This document shows, piece by piece, positions 43,596-53,431 of a stretch of DNA of 64,000 nt (the first letter of the stretch is position 1; each line of letters begins with the position of its first letter). The stretch spans positions 4,650,001 through 4,714,000 of the forward strand of contig NZ_CP080377.1 in the NCBI RefSeq assembly GCF_019443505.1, written 5' to 3'. Made by a program: the position numbers and the translations under genes. The notes below the pieces were generated by a model. That model searched no databases. It saw nothing but the letters and a program-made list of their open reading frames with translations, and had not been told where the DNA came from. The stretch is from Janthinobacterium sp. PAMC25594 (lineage in GTDB: Bacteria; Pseudomonadota; Gammaproteobacteria; Burkholderiales; Burkholderiaceae_D).

Positions 43596-44576
43596 TCAGG
43601 CCAGTTGCGCTTGCGGCGCGCGCGCTGGCGTGCGGCGGCGTACGAAGGCGAGCAAGCCCAGGCCGGCCAGCAGCATGGCCCAGGTGCCTGGTTCCGGTAC
43701 GGCCGACACGTTGACCGTGTTGAAGCCGGAGCCGTTCATCGAGACGTGGCCATAATTGATCGAGCTGACCGAATTGGCGATCAGGGTGCCGTTCATATTG
43801 CCCGAACCCGAGAAAGCGCTGTTCGGCGCCAGGATGCTGCCGTTGATGCCGACGTTCTGCAGGCTGGTGGTGGTGGCGTTGGCGAAGTTGAACAGCGTGC
43901 GATCGGCGAAACTGGCGAAATTGTCGAAGCCGCCGCTCATGGTGATTTTGGTGGCCGTGCCGTTGATGATGATGCTTGCCGTGCTTTTCAGCGACGATAC
44001 GTCCAGGATCAGGTTATGCAGGTTGTCCGCATCGATCGTGAAGACATTCACGTCGGCGTTGACGTCGCCCACCAGCTTGAAGCCGCCGTATTGGGAGATC
44101 ACGGTGCCGTTCGATTGCAGCTTGGCCACATCGCCCGACAGGGTCGTCAGTTGCTGCTGGGCAGCTGTAAAGTCCAGGGTGGAGGCATTGCCCTTGCTGA
44201 AGGTGCCCGTCGGGTACCACGATGGCGCTGTCACGCTGCCGTTGGCATTGCTCACGCCGTAGACGCCCGTGCCGTTGATGCTGCCGCCGCCGATGTTCAG
44301 GTTGCTACCGGCAACCAGCGTGTTGGCGGCGCTGCCCGGCTTCTTGTTCGTGCCGACGCTGTAGCCGTCCAGGTAGATACTGCCGCCAGCGGCCAGGCTG
44401 CCGCTGACGCTGGTGAAGCCGCTGGCGTTGCTGCTGCCGATGTTGCCGAAGATGAAGGCCGAGTAGCCGTTGGCGACGCCGAGGTCAATCACGGTCGCCT
44501 GGGCCGAGGCGCTGAAGGAAAAAGCGAACAGGGCGGCGCTGATGAGCGGCAAGGTGCGTGAGGCAAAAAATGTCAT
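43596..44576 (-). CDS. Choice-of-anchor A protein with PEP-CTERM sorting signal
   Basis: 326 residues, exported. Signal peptide at 1-28 (ending ASAQA). The choice-of-anchor A domain shows IDLGVANGYSAFIFGNIGSS, AAGGSIYLDGYSVG and NGSILAPNSAFSGSGNMNGT. The C-terminus is a complete PEP-CTERM signal: VPEPGTWAMLLAGLGLLAFV then RRR, recognised by exosortase EpsH/XrtA and typical of biofilm-forming betaproteobacteria. No exosortase gene lies in the window. Probably an outer-surface or matrix protein. Confidence 0.9.
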   Translation of the reverse strand: MTFFASRTLPLISAALFAFSFSASAQATVIDLGVANGYSAFIFGNIGSSNASGFTSVSGSLAAGGSIYLDGYSVGTNKKPGSAANTLVAGSNLNIGGGSINGTGVYGVSNANGSVTAPSWYPTGTFSKGNASTLDFTAAQQQLTTLSGDVAKLQSNGTVISQYGGFKLVGDVNADVNVFTIDADNLHNLILDVSSLKSTASIIINGTATKITMSGGFDNFASFADRTLFNFANATTTSLQNVGINGSILAPNSAFSGSGNMNGTLIANSVSSINYGHVSMNGSGFNTVNVSAVPEPGTWAMLLAGLGLLAFVRRRTPARAPQAQLA

Positions 44577-44738
44577 AAATATTCTCTAGTAATAGGGACG
44601 GAAGGGCGGGAAAGCAAGTACACCGCCATCGCGCTGGCCGACATTATAATATAAAAAACAATTGTCGTTCATTTTAGCTAATTGACTATACTTAAAGGCA
44701 ACATTTTGTGTGTTCTTAACGCTGCTCTGGCGGGCAAG

Positions 44739-44766
44739 AAAAAACCGGGACATGCCCGGTTTTTTC
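44739..44766. terminator. Terminator downstream of the GT39-like gene
   Basis: AAAACCGGG-ACATG-CCCGGTTTT with A/T tracts on both sides, six bases beyond the stop of the membrane protein gene on the minus strand. Confidence 0.85.
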
Positions 44767-44771
44767 GTGTG

Positions 44772-46496
44772 TTACCTGATGCGCTGGTACAGGCGGAAGC
44801 GCTCCACGTTGTCGGTGGGGCGGCGGCCCTCCCATAGCTTGATCCAGTCCGCGCCGTGATGCTCGGGCAGCTGTTCCTTGCTGTCAGGAACCTTGATGCT
44901 GTCTTGCAACAAGAACACATCGCATTGCTGCTGCTCCACGCCGGCAAACGGCAGGTGGCCGTAGTAGGCGAACGAGGCGCGCTGGGCGGCGCCGACGTTG
45001 CTGTTGATGCACTTGCTGCCTGGCGGCAGGTGGATGGAAATCTGGTGCGCCACGCTGGCGTAGCTCTTGCTGTAGTTCAGCGGCGGCAGGAACAGCGTCA
45101 TGATCAGGACCCAGATCAGGATCAGGCCGCCGGACGACAGCACCACGGCGCGCCACAGCACGGCAGGCTGGCGCGAGATGCGCCAGTGCACCAGGGCGAT
45201 CCAGCCGGCTGTGACGCCAGCGGCCACGAAGAAGGCCACCAGTTCCAGCTCGGGCTTGAATCCTGGCACGAGTTTCAGTGCATTGTGGGCCTGTTGCGGC
45301 GGCCAGCCCGTCAGGATGGCGAACCAGAACAGCCACAGTACGAGGGCGCAGATGGTCAGCACCATCACGGAGAACCAGTCGATGGCGTTGATGGCGCCCC
45401 GTTTCATGGTCAGCAGGCCGAACGCGGCCATCACGGCCAGCGGCGGCAGCAGGGGCAACAGCTGGCTCGGTTCGGGATCGGGGTGGCACAGGCCCAGGAT
45501 GGCCAGCATGGCGACAAAGGTCAGCGGCACGACGATGTGCAGCACGTGGTGCTGGCGGCGCCAGGCATACACGGCCCAGGCGGCGAATGGCCAGGCGGGC
45601 CAGAAGAACCAGATGCCGACACGCAAGAAATATTGCAGGCTTTTCAGGCTCGGGGCGCTGAACTGGCGGCCATTCCACTCCATCCATGCCTGCAGCGGCG
45701 AATGGCCGTATGGCTGCAGCAGTTCGCCCGGCAGCAGCCAGACCAGGGCCAGTGCGATGGCCACGAGCACGGCCAGCGCCAGGTGGCGCACGCTGCGCAG
45801 CAGCGGCAGGCGCAGGAAGACGGTGCACAGCAGCAGGGCCATGCTCAGCGCCGCCGGCGTGATCCAGCCGCGCGTGAGGGTCAGGCCGCCCAGCGCCAGG
45901 CCCAGCAGCGCGGCATTGCGCATGGACGGGCCTTCCACATAGCGCACGGCGCGGTACAGCAAATAGGCCATCAGCGACACATGCAGCGCTTCGGCCGTGA
46001 TGTCGTGGCTGTGCTGCAGCAAGCCCAGGCAGCCCAGGTAGATCAGCACGGCGGCATCGGCCAGGGTGCGGCCGAAATCGTCCGGCTCGGGCTGGCCGCC
46101 GAAGGCCAGGCGCAGCGGCTGGGCGTCATTGCGGCGGCCCAGGTTGAAGGCGGTGTACCAGACGGACAGGGTGCTGACGACGAAGATGCCGATGGTCGAC
46201 ATGCGCGCGCCGAAGACGTCGCCGTCGATCCAGCCGAACAGTTTGATGAAAATGGCGCCCAGCCAGAAGGCCAGCGGGCCTTCATCCGGCAGCGACAAGC
46301 CGGCCACGTTGGGCCATAGCCAGTCGTTCAGGCCGCCATGTGCCATGGTCCACATGATGCCGAAACTGGCGGCATCATCGTTCTTCCACGGTTCGCGGCC
46401 GATCAGGCCAGGCAGGATGTACAGCAGGCCAAGCGCAAACAAGGCCCATCGTGGCAGCGCGAGTGTGGCAGCGGCGGGAAGGCGGACTGGCTTCAT
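44772..46496 (-). CDS. GT39/ArnT-like polytopic membrane glycosyltransferase
   Basis: 574 residues with about 11-12 membrane helices. The first periplasmic loop carries GREPWKNDDAASFGIMW and LPDEGPLAFWLGAIF, the acidic loop expected of ArnT/PMT-type (GT-C) enzymes using a polyprenyl-phosphate sugar donor. The C-terminal soluble part (about 480-574) has SIHLPPGSKCINSN and QQCDVFLLQD. The acceptor is unknown: lipid A, glycan or protein are all possible. It is flanked by terminators, so it is a single-gene transcript. Confidence 0.75.
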   Translation of the reverse strand: MKPVRLPAAATLALPRWALFALGLLYILPGLIGREPWKNDDAASFGIMWTMAHGGLNDWLWPNVAGLSLPDEGPLAFWLGAIFIKLFGWIDGDVFGARMSTIGIFVVSTLSVWYTAFNLGRRNDAQPLRLAFGGQPEPDDFGRTLADAAVLIYLGCLGLLQHSHDITAEALHVSLMAYLLYRAVRYVEGPSMRNAALLGLALGGLTLTRGWITPAALSMALLLCTVFLRLPLLRSVRHLALAVLVAIALALVWLLPGELLQPYGHSPLQAWMEWNGRQFSAPSLKSLQYFLRVGIWFFWPAWPFAAWAVYAWRRQHHVLHIVVPLTFVAMLAILGLCHPDPEPSQLLPLLPPLAVMAAFGLLTMKRGAINAIDWFSVMVLTICALVLWLFWFAILTGWPPQQAHNALKLVPGFKPELELVAFFVAAGVTAGWIALVHWRISRQPAVLWRAVVLSSGGLILIWVLIMTLFLPPLNYSKSYASVAHQISIHLPPGSKCINSNVGAAQRASFAYYGHLPFAGVEQQQCDVFLLQDSIKVPDSKEQLPEHHGADWIKLWEGRRPTDNVERFRLYQRIR

Positions 46497-46577
46497 CGAT
46501 AATCGGTATCAGAATAGTGGCAAGACGCGACGAATGGCGTCGGGTATGCGCGAGTATAAAGTAAAGCGGCCAAAGAC

Positions 46578-46605
46578 AAAAAAGGCAGCCGTGGCTGCCT
46601 TTTTT
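46578..46605. terminator. Terminator after rpmE2
   Basis: AAAAAGGCAGCC-GT-GGCTGCCTTTTT, symmetrical, 44 bases past the rpmE2 stop and also downstream-facing for plus-strand transcripts. Confidence 0.85.
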
Positions 46606-46648
46606 CTGGGAGCCGAAGCTGCCCTTTTTTGCCGCCAAGCGGCAAAAA

Positions 46649-46918
46649 TCAGCCTGCTGCGACTGCGGTTTTCGAACCAACAGTACCGAACTTCTGACGG
46701 AACTTCTCGACGCGACCAGCGGTATCGACGATTTTATGCTTGCCCGTGAAGAATGGGTGCGATTCAGCCGAAACCTCGATCTTCACCAGTGGGTATTCTT
46801 TACCGTCGTGGGTGATTTTTTCGCGGGTTTGGATGGTCGAGCGGGTAACGAATTTGAAATCGCACGACAGATCGTGGAAAACAACTTCGCGGTATTCTGG
46901 ATGGGTATCGACTTTCAT
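46649..46918 (-). CDS. rpmE2: 50S ribosomal protein L31 type B
   Basis: 89 residues from ATG 46918 (AGAGAGA upstream). [20 protein letters not shown] and the C-terminal [20 protein letters not shown] are characteristic. Only one Cys is present, so it is the zinc-free type B form used when zinc is scarce or constitutively in some betaproteobacteria. Located next to rho on the same strand. Confidence 0.95.
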   Translation of the reverse strand: MKVDTHPEYREVVFHDLSCDFKFVTRSTIQTREKITHDGKEYPLVKIEVSAESHPFFTGKHKIVDTAGRVEKFRQKFGTVGSKTAVAAG

Positions 46919-47051
46919 GGGATTCTCTCTAAGTAGGTAGCCAAACAGCACTTCGTCGGTCGTCTTGCTTCTTGACCCGATTGCCGATCACTTGCCAGGG
47001 TTTAAAATAATGCAACCGTCGATTATATAGCGCTTTCGGGCTGCAGGCAAT

Positions 47052-47077
47052 AAAAAAGCCGCTCAGGGAGCGGCTTG
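47052..47077 (-). terminator. Terminator after rho
   Basis: Minus-strand AAGCCGCTC-CCT-GAGCGGCTT then a T run, beyond the nested repeat that follows rho. Confidence 0.8.
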
Positions 47078-47085
47078 CATGATCG

Positions 47086-47185
47086 CGTAGGTCGGATTAG
47101 CGCAAAGCGCGTAATCCGACAACATTGTTGGCGCGGCGGCCAGTGGTGGTGTCGGATTACGGCCTGCGGCCTAATCCGACCTACG
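47086..47185. repeat. Nested palindromic TCGGATTA element (REPIN-like)
   Basis: Outer arms CGTAGGTCGGATTAG (47086-47100) and CTAATCCGACCTACG (47171-47185). Inside are two hairpins, GTCGGATTAGCGC-AAA-GCGCGTAATCCGAC cut at its arms (47091-47120) and GTCGGATTACGGCC-TGC-GGCCTAATCCGAC (47151-47180). Two inverted hairpins around a spacer is the REPIN design, usually mobilised by a RAYT transposase. Confidence 0.7.
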
Positions 47186-47198
47186 CTGCTGGCCGGTG

Positions 47199-48461
47199 TT
47201 AGCCACCGCGGCGCATCATGTCGAAGAATTCGGCGTTGTTTTTGGTCGCCTTCATCTTGTCGAGAATGAACTCCATCGCCTCGATCTCGTCCATCGAGTA
47301 CAGCAACTTGCGCAGGATCCAGATTTTTTGCAGTTCGTTCGGCTTGATCAGCAGTTCTTCGCGGCGGGTACCCGATTTGTTCAGGTTAATTGCCGGATAG
47401 ACGCGTTTTTCAGCCAAACGGCGTTCCAGATGCACTTCCATGTTGCCGGTACCCTTGAATTCTTCAAAGATCACGTCATCCATGCGCGAACCCGTTTCGA
47501 TCAGCGCCGTGGCGATGATGGTCAGCGAACCGCCTTCTTCGATATTGCGCGCGGCGCCGAAGAAGCGTTTTGGACGTTGCAGCGCGTTCGCGTCGACACC
47601 ACCGGTCAGGACCTTGCCCGAGGCAGGGATGACGGTGTTGTAGGCACGGGCCAGACGGGTGATCGAGTCGAGCAGGATCACCACGTCTTTTTTCATTTCG
47701 ACCAGGCGCTTGGCTTTTTCCAGCACCATCTCGGCCACTTGCACGTGGCGCGTGGCCGGCTCGTCGAAGGTCGAGGCGACGACTTCACCGCGCACGGAGC
47801 GTTGCATTTCGGTCACTTCTTCCGGACGTTCGTCGATCAGCAGCACGATCAGCGTGATATCCGGGTGATTGGCCGTGATCGCATGCGCGATGTGCTGCAG
47901 GATCACGGATTTACCGGATTTCGGCGATGCCACCAGCAAGCCGCGCTGGCCTTTGCCGATCGGGGCGATCAGGTCGATGATGCGGCCGGTGATGTTTTCC
48001 TGGCCATTCATTTCACGTTCCAGGCGCAGCGGCTCGTTCGGATGCAGCGGCGTCAGGTTTTCAAACAGGATGCGGTGTTTCGACATCTCCGGCGATTCGC
48101 CGTTGACCTTGTCGACTTTGACCAATGCGAAATAGCGTTCGCCATCTTTCGGGGTCCGTACCTCGCCCTCGATCGAATCGCCGGTGTGCAGATTGAAGCG
48201 GCGGATTTGCGAAGGGGAGATGTAAATGTCGTCGGTGGACGCCATGTAGCTGGCGTCAGGCGAGCGCAGGAAGCCGAAGCCGTCTGGCAGCACTTCCAGG
48301 GCGCCGTCGCCAAAAATCTGTTCGCCGGACTTGGCGCGTTTTTTCAGGATAGCGAACATCAGCTCCTGTTTGCGCAAGCGGGCTGCGTTGTCAATGTCAA
48401 GACCGATCGCCATCTCAAGCAGGGCGGATACGTGTAGGGCCTTTAGTTCGGATAAATGCAT
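47199..48461 (-). CDS. rho: Transcription termination factor Rho
   Basis: 420 residues, hexameric RNA helicase. RNA-binding cold-shock fold with [15 protein letters not shown], Walker [15 protein letters not shown], Walker [18 protein letters not shown]-loop region [15 protein letters not shown] and the R-loop. Full length without insertion. The 156-base gap to trxA upstream probably holds the rho leader and promoter, as Rho normally controls its own expression. Confidence 0.98.
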   Translation of the reverse strand: MHLSELKALHVSALLEMAIGLDIDNAARLRKQELMFAILKKRAKSGEQIFGDGALEVLPDGFGFLRSPDASYMASTDDIYISPSQIRRFNLHTGDSIEGEVRTPKDGERYFALVKVDKVNGESPEMSKHRILFENLTPLHPNEPLRLEREMNGQENITGRIIDLIAPIGKGQRGLLVASPKSGKSVILQHIAHAITANHPDITLIVLLIDERPEEVTEMQRSVRGEVVASTFDEPATRHVQVAEMVLEKAKRLVEMKKDVVILLDSITRLARAYNTVIPASGKVLTGGVDANALQRPKRFFGAARNIEEGGSLTIIATALIETGSRMDDVIFEEFKGTGNMEVHLERRLAEKRVYPAINLNKSGTRREELLIKPNELQKIWILRKLLYSMDEIEAMEFILDKMKATKNNAEFFDMMRRGG

Positions 48462-48617
48462 ATGTGTTGAGTGTCCCGAGACGGGATGTAAAGGTAGGGG
48501 AGGGGACTGCGTGGCGTTGATTAATCAGTGGGGAAGGCTGTGCACGAATGAGGGCAAAGCTGCTTCCCGGTGGTTCCAGTCAGGCGGCGCTGCGGGCGCA
48601 GCGCTGCCTATCATACA

Positions 48618-48944
48618 TTAAATGTTGCTGTCGACGAAAGCGGTCAACTGGCCCTTGGCCATGGCGCCCACTTTTTGAGCAGCTGCAGCACCATCCTTGA
48701 ACAGGATCAGGGTCGGAATGCCGCGGATGCCGAACTTGGCAGGCACTGCCTGGTTGGCGTCCACGTCCATCTTGGCGATCACGATGCGGCCGGCGTATTC
48801 CTTGGCCACTTCTTCCAGGATCGGGGCGATGGCCTTGCAGGGACCGCACCACTCAGCCCAGAAGTCCACCAGGACGGGCAAGTCGGATTTCAGGACGTCT
48901 GCTTCAAAAGATGCATCGCTAATGTGTTTGATATTTTCGCTCAT
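48618..48944 (-). CDS. trxA: Thioredoxin
   Basis: 108 residues from ATG 48944 (GAGGAAAAT just upstream). The active site WAEWCGPCK and cis-proline segment [11 protein letters not shown] are intact. trxA ahead of rho on the same strand is a conserved betaproteobacterial and gammaproteobacterial arrangement. The 302-base region between this gene and the next (48945-49246) shows no gene. Confidence 0.97.
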   Translation of the reverse strand: MSENIKHISDASFEADVLKSDLPVLVDFWAEWCGPCKAIAPILEEVAKEYAGRIVIAKMDVDANQAVPAKFGIRGIPTLILFKDGAAAAQKVGAMAKGQLTAFVDSNI

Positions 48945-49246
48945 ATTTTCCTCAAATGAGGGTGGGATCAATAATGCCTGGGATTAACCATACGCTGGTT
49001 CGCCATCCATGCTTCCTGGAATGCAGCTAGCAGATGGGGGCAATGGGCACAAATTCAATATTCTTGGAAGGTGCGACCAGAGGTATGCAGGCGGGGATGG
49101 CTGAAATAATAACCCATTTTTTCAAAGCGTGGCGATTATTGCAGAAAAACTTGAGGCATATCGCCACCGCGCGTGCCGGCAGGGCGGCAAAGCCGCATGC
49201 CTGCTGGTCCGCAGCGCCGTGCCCGCCCTGTGGCCATCCTCCGCGT

Positions 49247-49705
49247 TCAGGCCTGTACGCTGGCCTGGCGGGCCGTGTGCTGCAGTTGCAAGTTCACCAT
49301 GAGCTGCAATTCCGCGCTTTCCATTGGCTTGCGGAAGGTGCCTAATATATGCAGGCCATTGGCCATGGCCAGGCGTTCGGCCGCCAGGCGCACGGCCGAA
49401 TGCAGGCCCGACAGCAGGACCACGCCGCCGCGGAAGCCATTCTCCGCCGCCATGCGCAAAAATTCGATGCCGTCGATGTCAGGCATGGACAGGTCGCAGA
49501 TCAGCAGGTCGGGCTGGTGCTGCTTCAGGGTCGCCAGCGCCTGTTCGCTGTGCGATTCGCAGCGGATGTCGAACGGGCCCATTTGTTCGAGCATGTCGCT
49601 GAGCACGTCGAGCATGAAGACATCGTCGTCCAGCAGCAGCACGCGCAACGGCGCCAGGCCTGCTTCGTTGTGTTCCCGGCTTGCTTGGTTTGATACAGTA
49701 TTCAT
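49247..49705 (-). CDS. Single-domain response regulator
   Basis: 152 residues: one receiver domain with acidic pocket LLLDDDVFML, phospho-Asp in LLICDLSMPDIDG, Thr/Ser switch in VVLLSGLHS and Lys in TFRKPM; a short tail follows and no output domain. It lies 72 bases downstream of the large hybrid kinase on the same strand and is presumably its relay partner. Confidence 0.85.
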   Translation of the reverse strand: MNTVSNQASREHNEAGLAPLRVLLLDDDVFMLDVLSDMLEQMGPFDIRCESHSEQALATLKQHQPDLLICDLSMPDIDGIEFLRMAAENGFRGGVVLLSGLHSAVRLAAERLAMANGLHILGTFRKPMESAELQLMVNLQLQHTARQASVQA

Positions 49706-49777
49706 CGTCCGTCTTCCTATTGATATGCTGCATCGTTGTCGATGCCGATACCTTGCCGTAAGGTGATTTGGCGGTAG

Positions 49778-52700
49778 CTAATCGTCATTGGCAAAGCTGG
49801 TGTTATTCATGATTTGTTCGGTAATCAGTTCCAGCAGGGGCCACAGGCGCGCCACGATGCGTTGTGCCCGCTCAGCCTCGTCGGCCGGTTCGCCCGGCGC
49901 CAGGGTTTCCAGGTTGTGGCACAGGTCGGCCAGCCCCAGGGCCCCCACGGTGCGCGCCGACGACTTGATGCGGTGCCCCAGTTCGCGTACCTGGTGCACG
50001 TCGCCGCGCGCCAGGGCCGCATCGATGTCGCCAAAGCCATCCTGCGTGGTCTGCAGGAACTTGAAGGCAAATTTGCGCACTTTTTCCGGGTTGTAACCCA
50101 GCAACTTGGCCAGGATGGACAGGTCGATCACTTGCGGGTCGCCGGCCAGGGTGGTCTTGAAGGCGGGCGCGGCGCGGCTGCGCGCGGGCGGCGGCGGGGT
50201 CTCGCGCGCCGGCAGCCAGCTGGCGATGGTCTGGTACATCATGGCCGGCTGGATCGGCTTGGAAATGAAATCGTCCATGCCCGCCTCCAGGCAGCGCACG
50301 CGGTCTTCACTGGTGGCCGTGGCCGTCATGGCCAGCACGCGCAGATGCGCCAGCTGCGGGTCGGCGCGGATGTGGCGCGTCGCCTGCAAGCCGTCCATCA
50401 GCGGCATCTGCACGTCCATCAGCACGCAGTCGAACTGCGTCTGGCGCAGCAGGTCGAGCGCCTCTTCGCCATTGTTGGCCAGGCAGACGGAGGCGCCCGC
50501 TTCTTCCAGCAATTCCAGCGCCACTTGCTGGTTGAAGGTGTTGTCTTCCACCAGCAGGATGCGCGCATGCTTGAGCGTGCGCAGGACCAGGGCGGCGTCG
50601 GCGCTGGCGCGCATGGCCGCTGCCGTCTGCGCCATGCTGTCGAGCATGGCCGGCGCCGCCTGGTCGGAAATGCCCAGGTTGGCCGTGAACCAGAAGGTGC
50701 TGCCGGCGCCGGGACGGCTGTCGACGCCCACGTCGCCACCCATCAGCTGGGCCAGCTGCTTGCAGATGGCCAGGCCCAGGCCCGTGCCGCCATATTCGCG
50801 CGTGGTGGAGGTGTCGGCTTGCTGGAAGGACTGGAACAGTTTACTCATCTCGTCCTGCGACAGGCCGATGCCGTGGTCGCACACTTCGAAGCGCACCAGG
50901 CAGTGCCTGGCGTCCGCCACCACCTTGCGCACTTTCACGGTAATGCTGCCCTGTTCGCTGAACTTGATGGCGTTATTGGCGTAGTTGATCAGTACTTGCC
51001 CCAGGCGCAGCGGGTCGCCCACCAGCACGGCCGGCAATTGCGGGTCGATTTCGAACAGCAGTTCCAGGTTCTTGCCGGCGGCGCGCGGCGCCACCACCGT
51101 CATCAGGGTTTGCACCACGTGGTCGAAACTGAAATTGACGCGCTCGATTTCCAGCTTGCCCGCCTCGATTTTCGAGATGTCGAGGATATCGTCGATGATG
51201 CCCAGCAAATGCTCGCCGGCGAAGCGGATTTTTTCCAGGTAATCGCGCTGGCGCGGTTCCAGGTCTGTTTTGAGGGCCAGATACGCCATGCCGATCACGC
51301 CATTCATCGGCGTGCGGATTTCATGGCTCATGTTGGCCAGGAATTGGCCCTTCGCCAGGCTCGCTTCCTCCGCCACCTGCTTGGCCTGGTCCAGCTGTTC
51401 CGTGCGCTGCGCCACGCGCTCTTCCAGGTGTTCATTGAGTTCGCGCAAGGCGCTCTCGCTGCGCTTGTGATACGTGATGTCCGTCAGACTGGCCACCACC
51501 ATGCCCACCTTGCCGTATTCATCGCGGATGGCCTCGGTATTCACGGACAGCCACGACAGGCTGCCATCGGGCTGCTGCACCCCCATCAGCACGTCGCGCA
51601 TGGCGACACCCGTCGACAGGGTGATGTGCACGGGATGGCTGCGCTGGTCGAAGGCGGAGCCGTCTTCGCGGATGGCTTGCCACAGGCTGCGGTTGGTCTG
51701 ATTGGCCGCCAGCATGCGCTCGGCGGCGGCGTTGCTTTCCAGGATGTGGCCGTGGCTGTCCTGCACCACCAGGCCATTCGTCACGGCGCCGAACACGGAG
51801 GCCATGCGCTGGCTGGAATTCGACAGGGCGATCGACGCCTGGCGCCGTTCCGTGATGTCGGTAATCATCGCCAGCGTGCCGCCCGGCTCGCCATTGTCCG
51901 ACTGGATACTGGTGCTCGACAGCAAGCCCCACAGGCTGGACAAGTCCTTGCGGAAGAAGCGGAAGTCAACCTGGTCCGGCTGGCTGGCGAAGCTGCCGTG
52001 GCTGGCCAGGCGCCGCTGCATCAGCAACTGGCTGTCGCGGTCCATGAAGTCGAGCATGGGACGGCCCAGCATTTCCTGCACCGTATAGCCCAGCATGTGC
52101 GCCATCTTCGGGTTGACGAACGTGGTTTTGCCGTCCGCATCCGTCATCCAGATGCCTTCGGCCGCCGTCTGCACGATCAGGCGGTAGCGTTCCGAACTGG
52201 CGTGCAAGGCTTCTTCGGCGCGCTGGCGCTGCGTCATGTCGCGCAGCGAGACGATGGAAAACACTTGCCCGGCCATGCGCAGCGGCGACAGGCTGACCTT
52301 GGCGGGGAAGTGCGTGCCGTCGCGGCGGCGCGCCATCATCACCCGGCCCGGCAGGCTGTGCCGCGCTTGCGGGTCGACCACGGAGTGGTTGGCCGTGCTT
52401 TCCGGCACCAGTTGTTCCAGTGACATGCCCGTCAATTCGGCCAGCGGATAGCCGAAACAGCGCGCGCCGATCTGGTTGGCGTAATGCACCTTGCCCTCGA
52501 CGTCGGCCACCAGCATGGCTTCGGGCGCCGCTTCCAGCATGGAACGCATGCGCGATTGCTCGTCCTGCTTGCGTTCGCTGATATCGCAGACGATGCCGCT
52601 GGCGTGAGTGGCGGCCCCATCCGAGGCGCGTGCCAGCACGGCGCCGCGCGCCAGCAGCCAGCGCCAGTGGCCGTCGCTGTGGCGCAAACGGAATTCGCAA

Positions 52701-53197
52701 TTGAAGGTGCCGTGCGCCTGGCCATCCAGATGTTGTCGAAATGTAAGACTCAGGCGCGCGCGGTCGTCGCGGTGCACTTCGGCCAGCCAGTCGGCCAGTG
52801 TATGGTCGAGCCTGGCGCTCTTGTCGCCCAGCACGTCCTGGTACTGGGGCGCGAACTGCAGGCGGTCGGACTGGCGCCGCCAGATCCAGCCAGTCAGGGC
52901 CGCGCCGCGCAAGGCTTGCCCGGCATCCTGTTCGCTCAGGGCATGTGCGGGCAGGAGCAGGTGGCGCAGTTGTTGCCGCAGCCGCCAGGCTTGCCAGCAA
53001 GCCAGTCCCGCCAGGGCGGTGGCGCTGGCGGCGGCGTACGGCCACAGCAGTGTCGGCGCCATGCCATGTACCGCCGCCTGCACCGGCAGCGAGAGTGTCA
53101 TGCCTGCCGCCAGTATCATGCGAGCGAGCCGGCGCAGCGCAGGGCGCCGTCGGGGTGGTGCGCTGAAACTCGTGTGGCTGCAATACGACAAATGCAT
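49778..53197 (-). CDS. Multi-PAS hybrid histidine kinase with REC and HPt domains
   Basis: About 1139 residues. Two N-terminal helices (about 25-45 and 50-75), then four PAS domains (about 95-215, 225-340, 345-465, 470-590), a coiled coil, HisKA with NMSHEIRTPMNGVIGM, HATPase (NYANNAIKFSE, REYGGTGLGLAICKQLA), a receiver (RILLVEDNTFNQQV, VLMDVQMPLMDG, ISKPI) and a C-terminal HPt with the phospho-His in LGHRIKSSARTVGALG. All relay sites are intact. The start is uncertain: ATG 53236, 53197 or 53119 are possible. A response regulator follows directly. Confidence 0.85.
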   Translation of the reverse strand: MHLSYCSHTSFSAPPRRRPALRRLARMILAAGMTLSLPVQAAVHGMAPTLLWPYAAASATALAGLACWQAWRLRQQLRHLLLPAHALSEQDAGQALRGAALTGWIWRRQSDRLQFAPQYQDVLGDKSARLDHTLADWLAEVHRDDRARLSLTFRQHLDGQAHGTFNCEFRLRHSDGHWRWLLARGAVLARASDGAATHASGIVCDISERKQDEQSRMRSMLEAAPEAMLVADVEGKVHYANQIGARCFGYPLAELTGMSLEQLVPESTANHSVVDPQARHSLPGRVMMARRRDGTHFPAKVSLSPLRMAGQVFSIVSLRDMTQRQRAEEALHASSERYRLIVQTAAEGIWMTDADGKTTFVNPKMAHMLGYTVQEMLGRPMLDFMDRDSQLLMQRRLASHGSFASQPDQVDFRFFRKDLSSLWGLLSSTSIQSDNGEPGGTLAMITDITERRQASIALSNSSQRMASVFGAVTNGLVVQDSHGHILESNAAAERMLAANQTNRSLWQAIREDGSAFDQRSHPVHITLSTGVAMRDVLMGVQQPDGSLSWLSVNTEAIRDEYGKVGMVVASLTDITYHKRSESALRELNEHLEERVAQRTEQLDQAKQVAEEASLAKGQFLANMSHEIRTPMNGVIGMAYLALKTDLEPRQRDYLEKIRFAGEHLLGIIDDILDISKIEAGKLEIERVNFSFDHVVQTLMTVVAPRAAGKNLELLFEIDPQLPAVLVGDPLRLGQVLINYANNAIKFSEQGSITVKVRKVVADARHCLVRFEVCDHGIGLSQDEMSKLFQSFQQADTSTTREYGGTGLGLAICKQLAQLMGGDVGVDSRPGAGSTFWFTANLGISDQAAPAMLDSMAQTAAAMRASADAALVLRTLKHARILLVEDNTFNQQVALELLEEAGASVCLANNGEEALDLLRQTQFDCVLMDVQMPLMDGLQATRHIRADPQLAHLRVLAMTATATSEDRVRCLEAGMDDFISKPIQPAMMYQTIASWLPARETPPPPARSRAAPAFKTTLAGDPQVIDLSILAKLLGYNPEKVRKFAFKFLQTTQDGFGDIDAALARGDVHQVRELGHRIKSSARTVGALGLADLCHNLETLAPGEPADEAERAQRIVARLWPLLELITEQIMNNTSFANDD

Positions 53198-53431
53198 CCC
53201 TTTCTGGGGCGTGATTGGGCTGGGCTGGCAGTGCATGCTGCGCGCTCAAATAAACGCCTGCGGCGCTTTCTGGCGGCAACTATAGCATCGAATATTTAGT
53301 CGCAGTAGTTAAGTTCTGAAACAGCCAGAACGGGATTTTTTTTGCCCCGGAATGGCTGTTTTTTTTGTGATTTGGTGAGAATTCGTGAGAAAGTTGGCGC
53401 AAAATCGTGCTATTCAATCGAGGCGATAGCC

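Noticed and set aside
48462..48617. Riboswitch or attenuator in the rho leader
   Set aside because: No open leader peptide or convincing stem-loop could be picked out by eye.
53320..53366. Terminator for the hutC-type gene from ACAGCCA/TGGCTGT
   Set aside because: The T run lies on the plus strand, away from the gene it would serve, and the loop is long and irregular; kept only as a possible hairpin.
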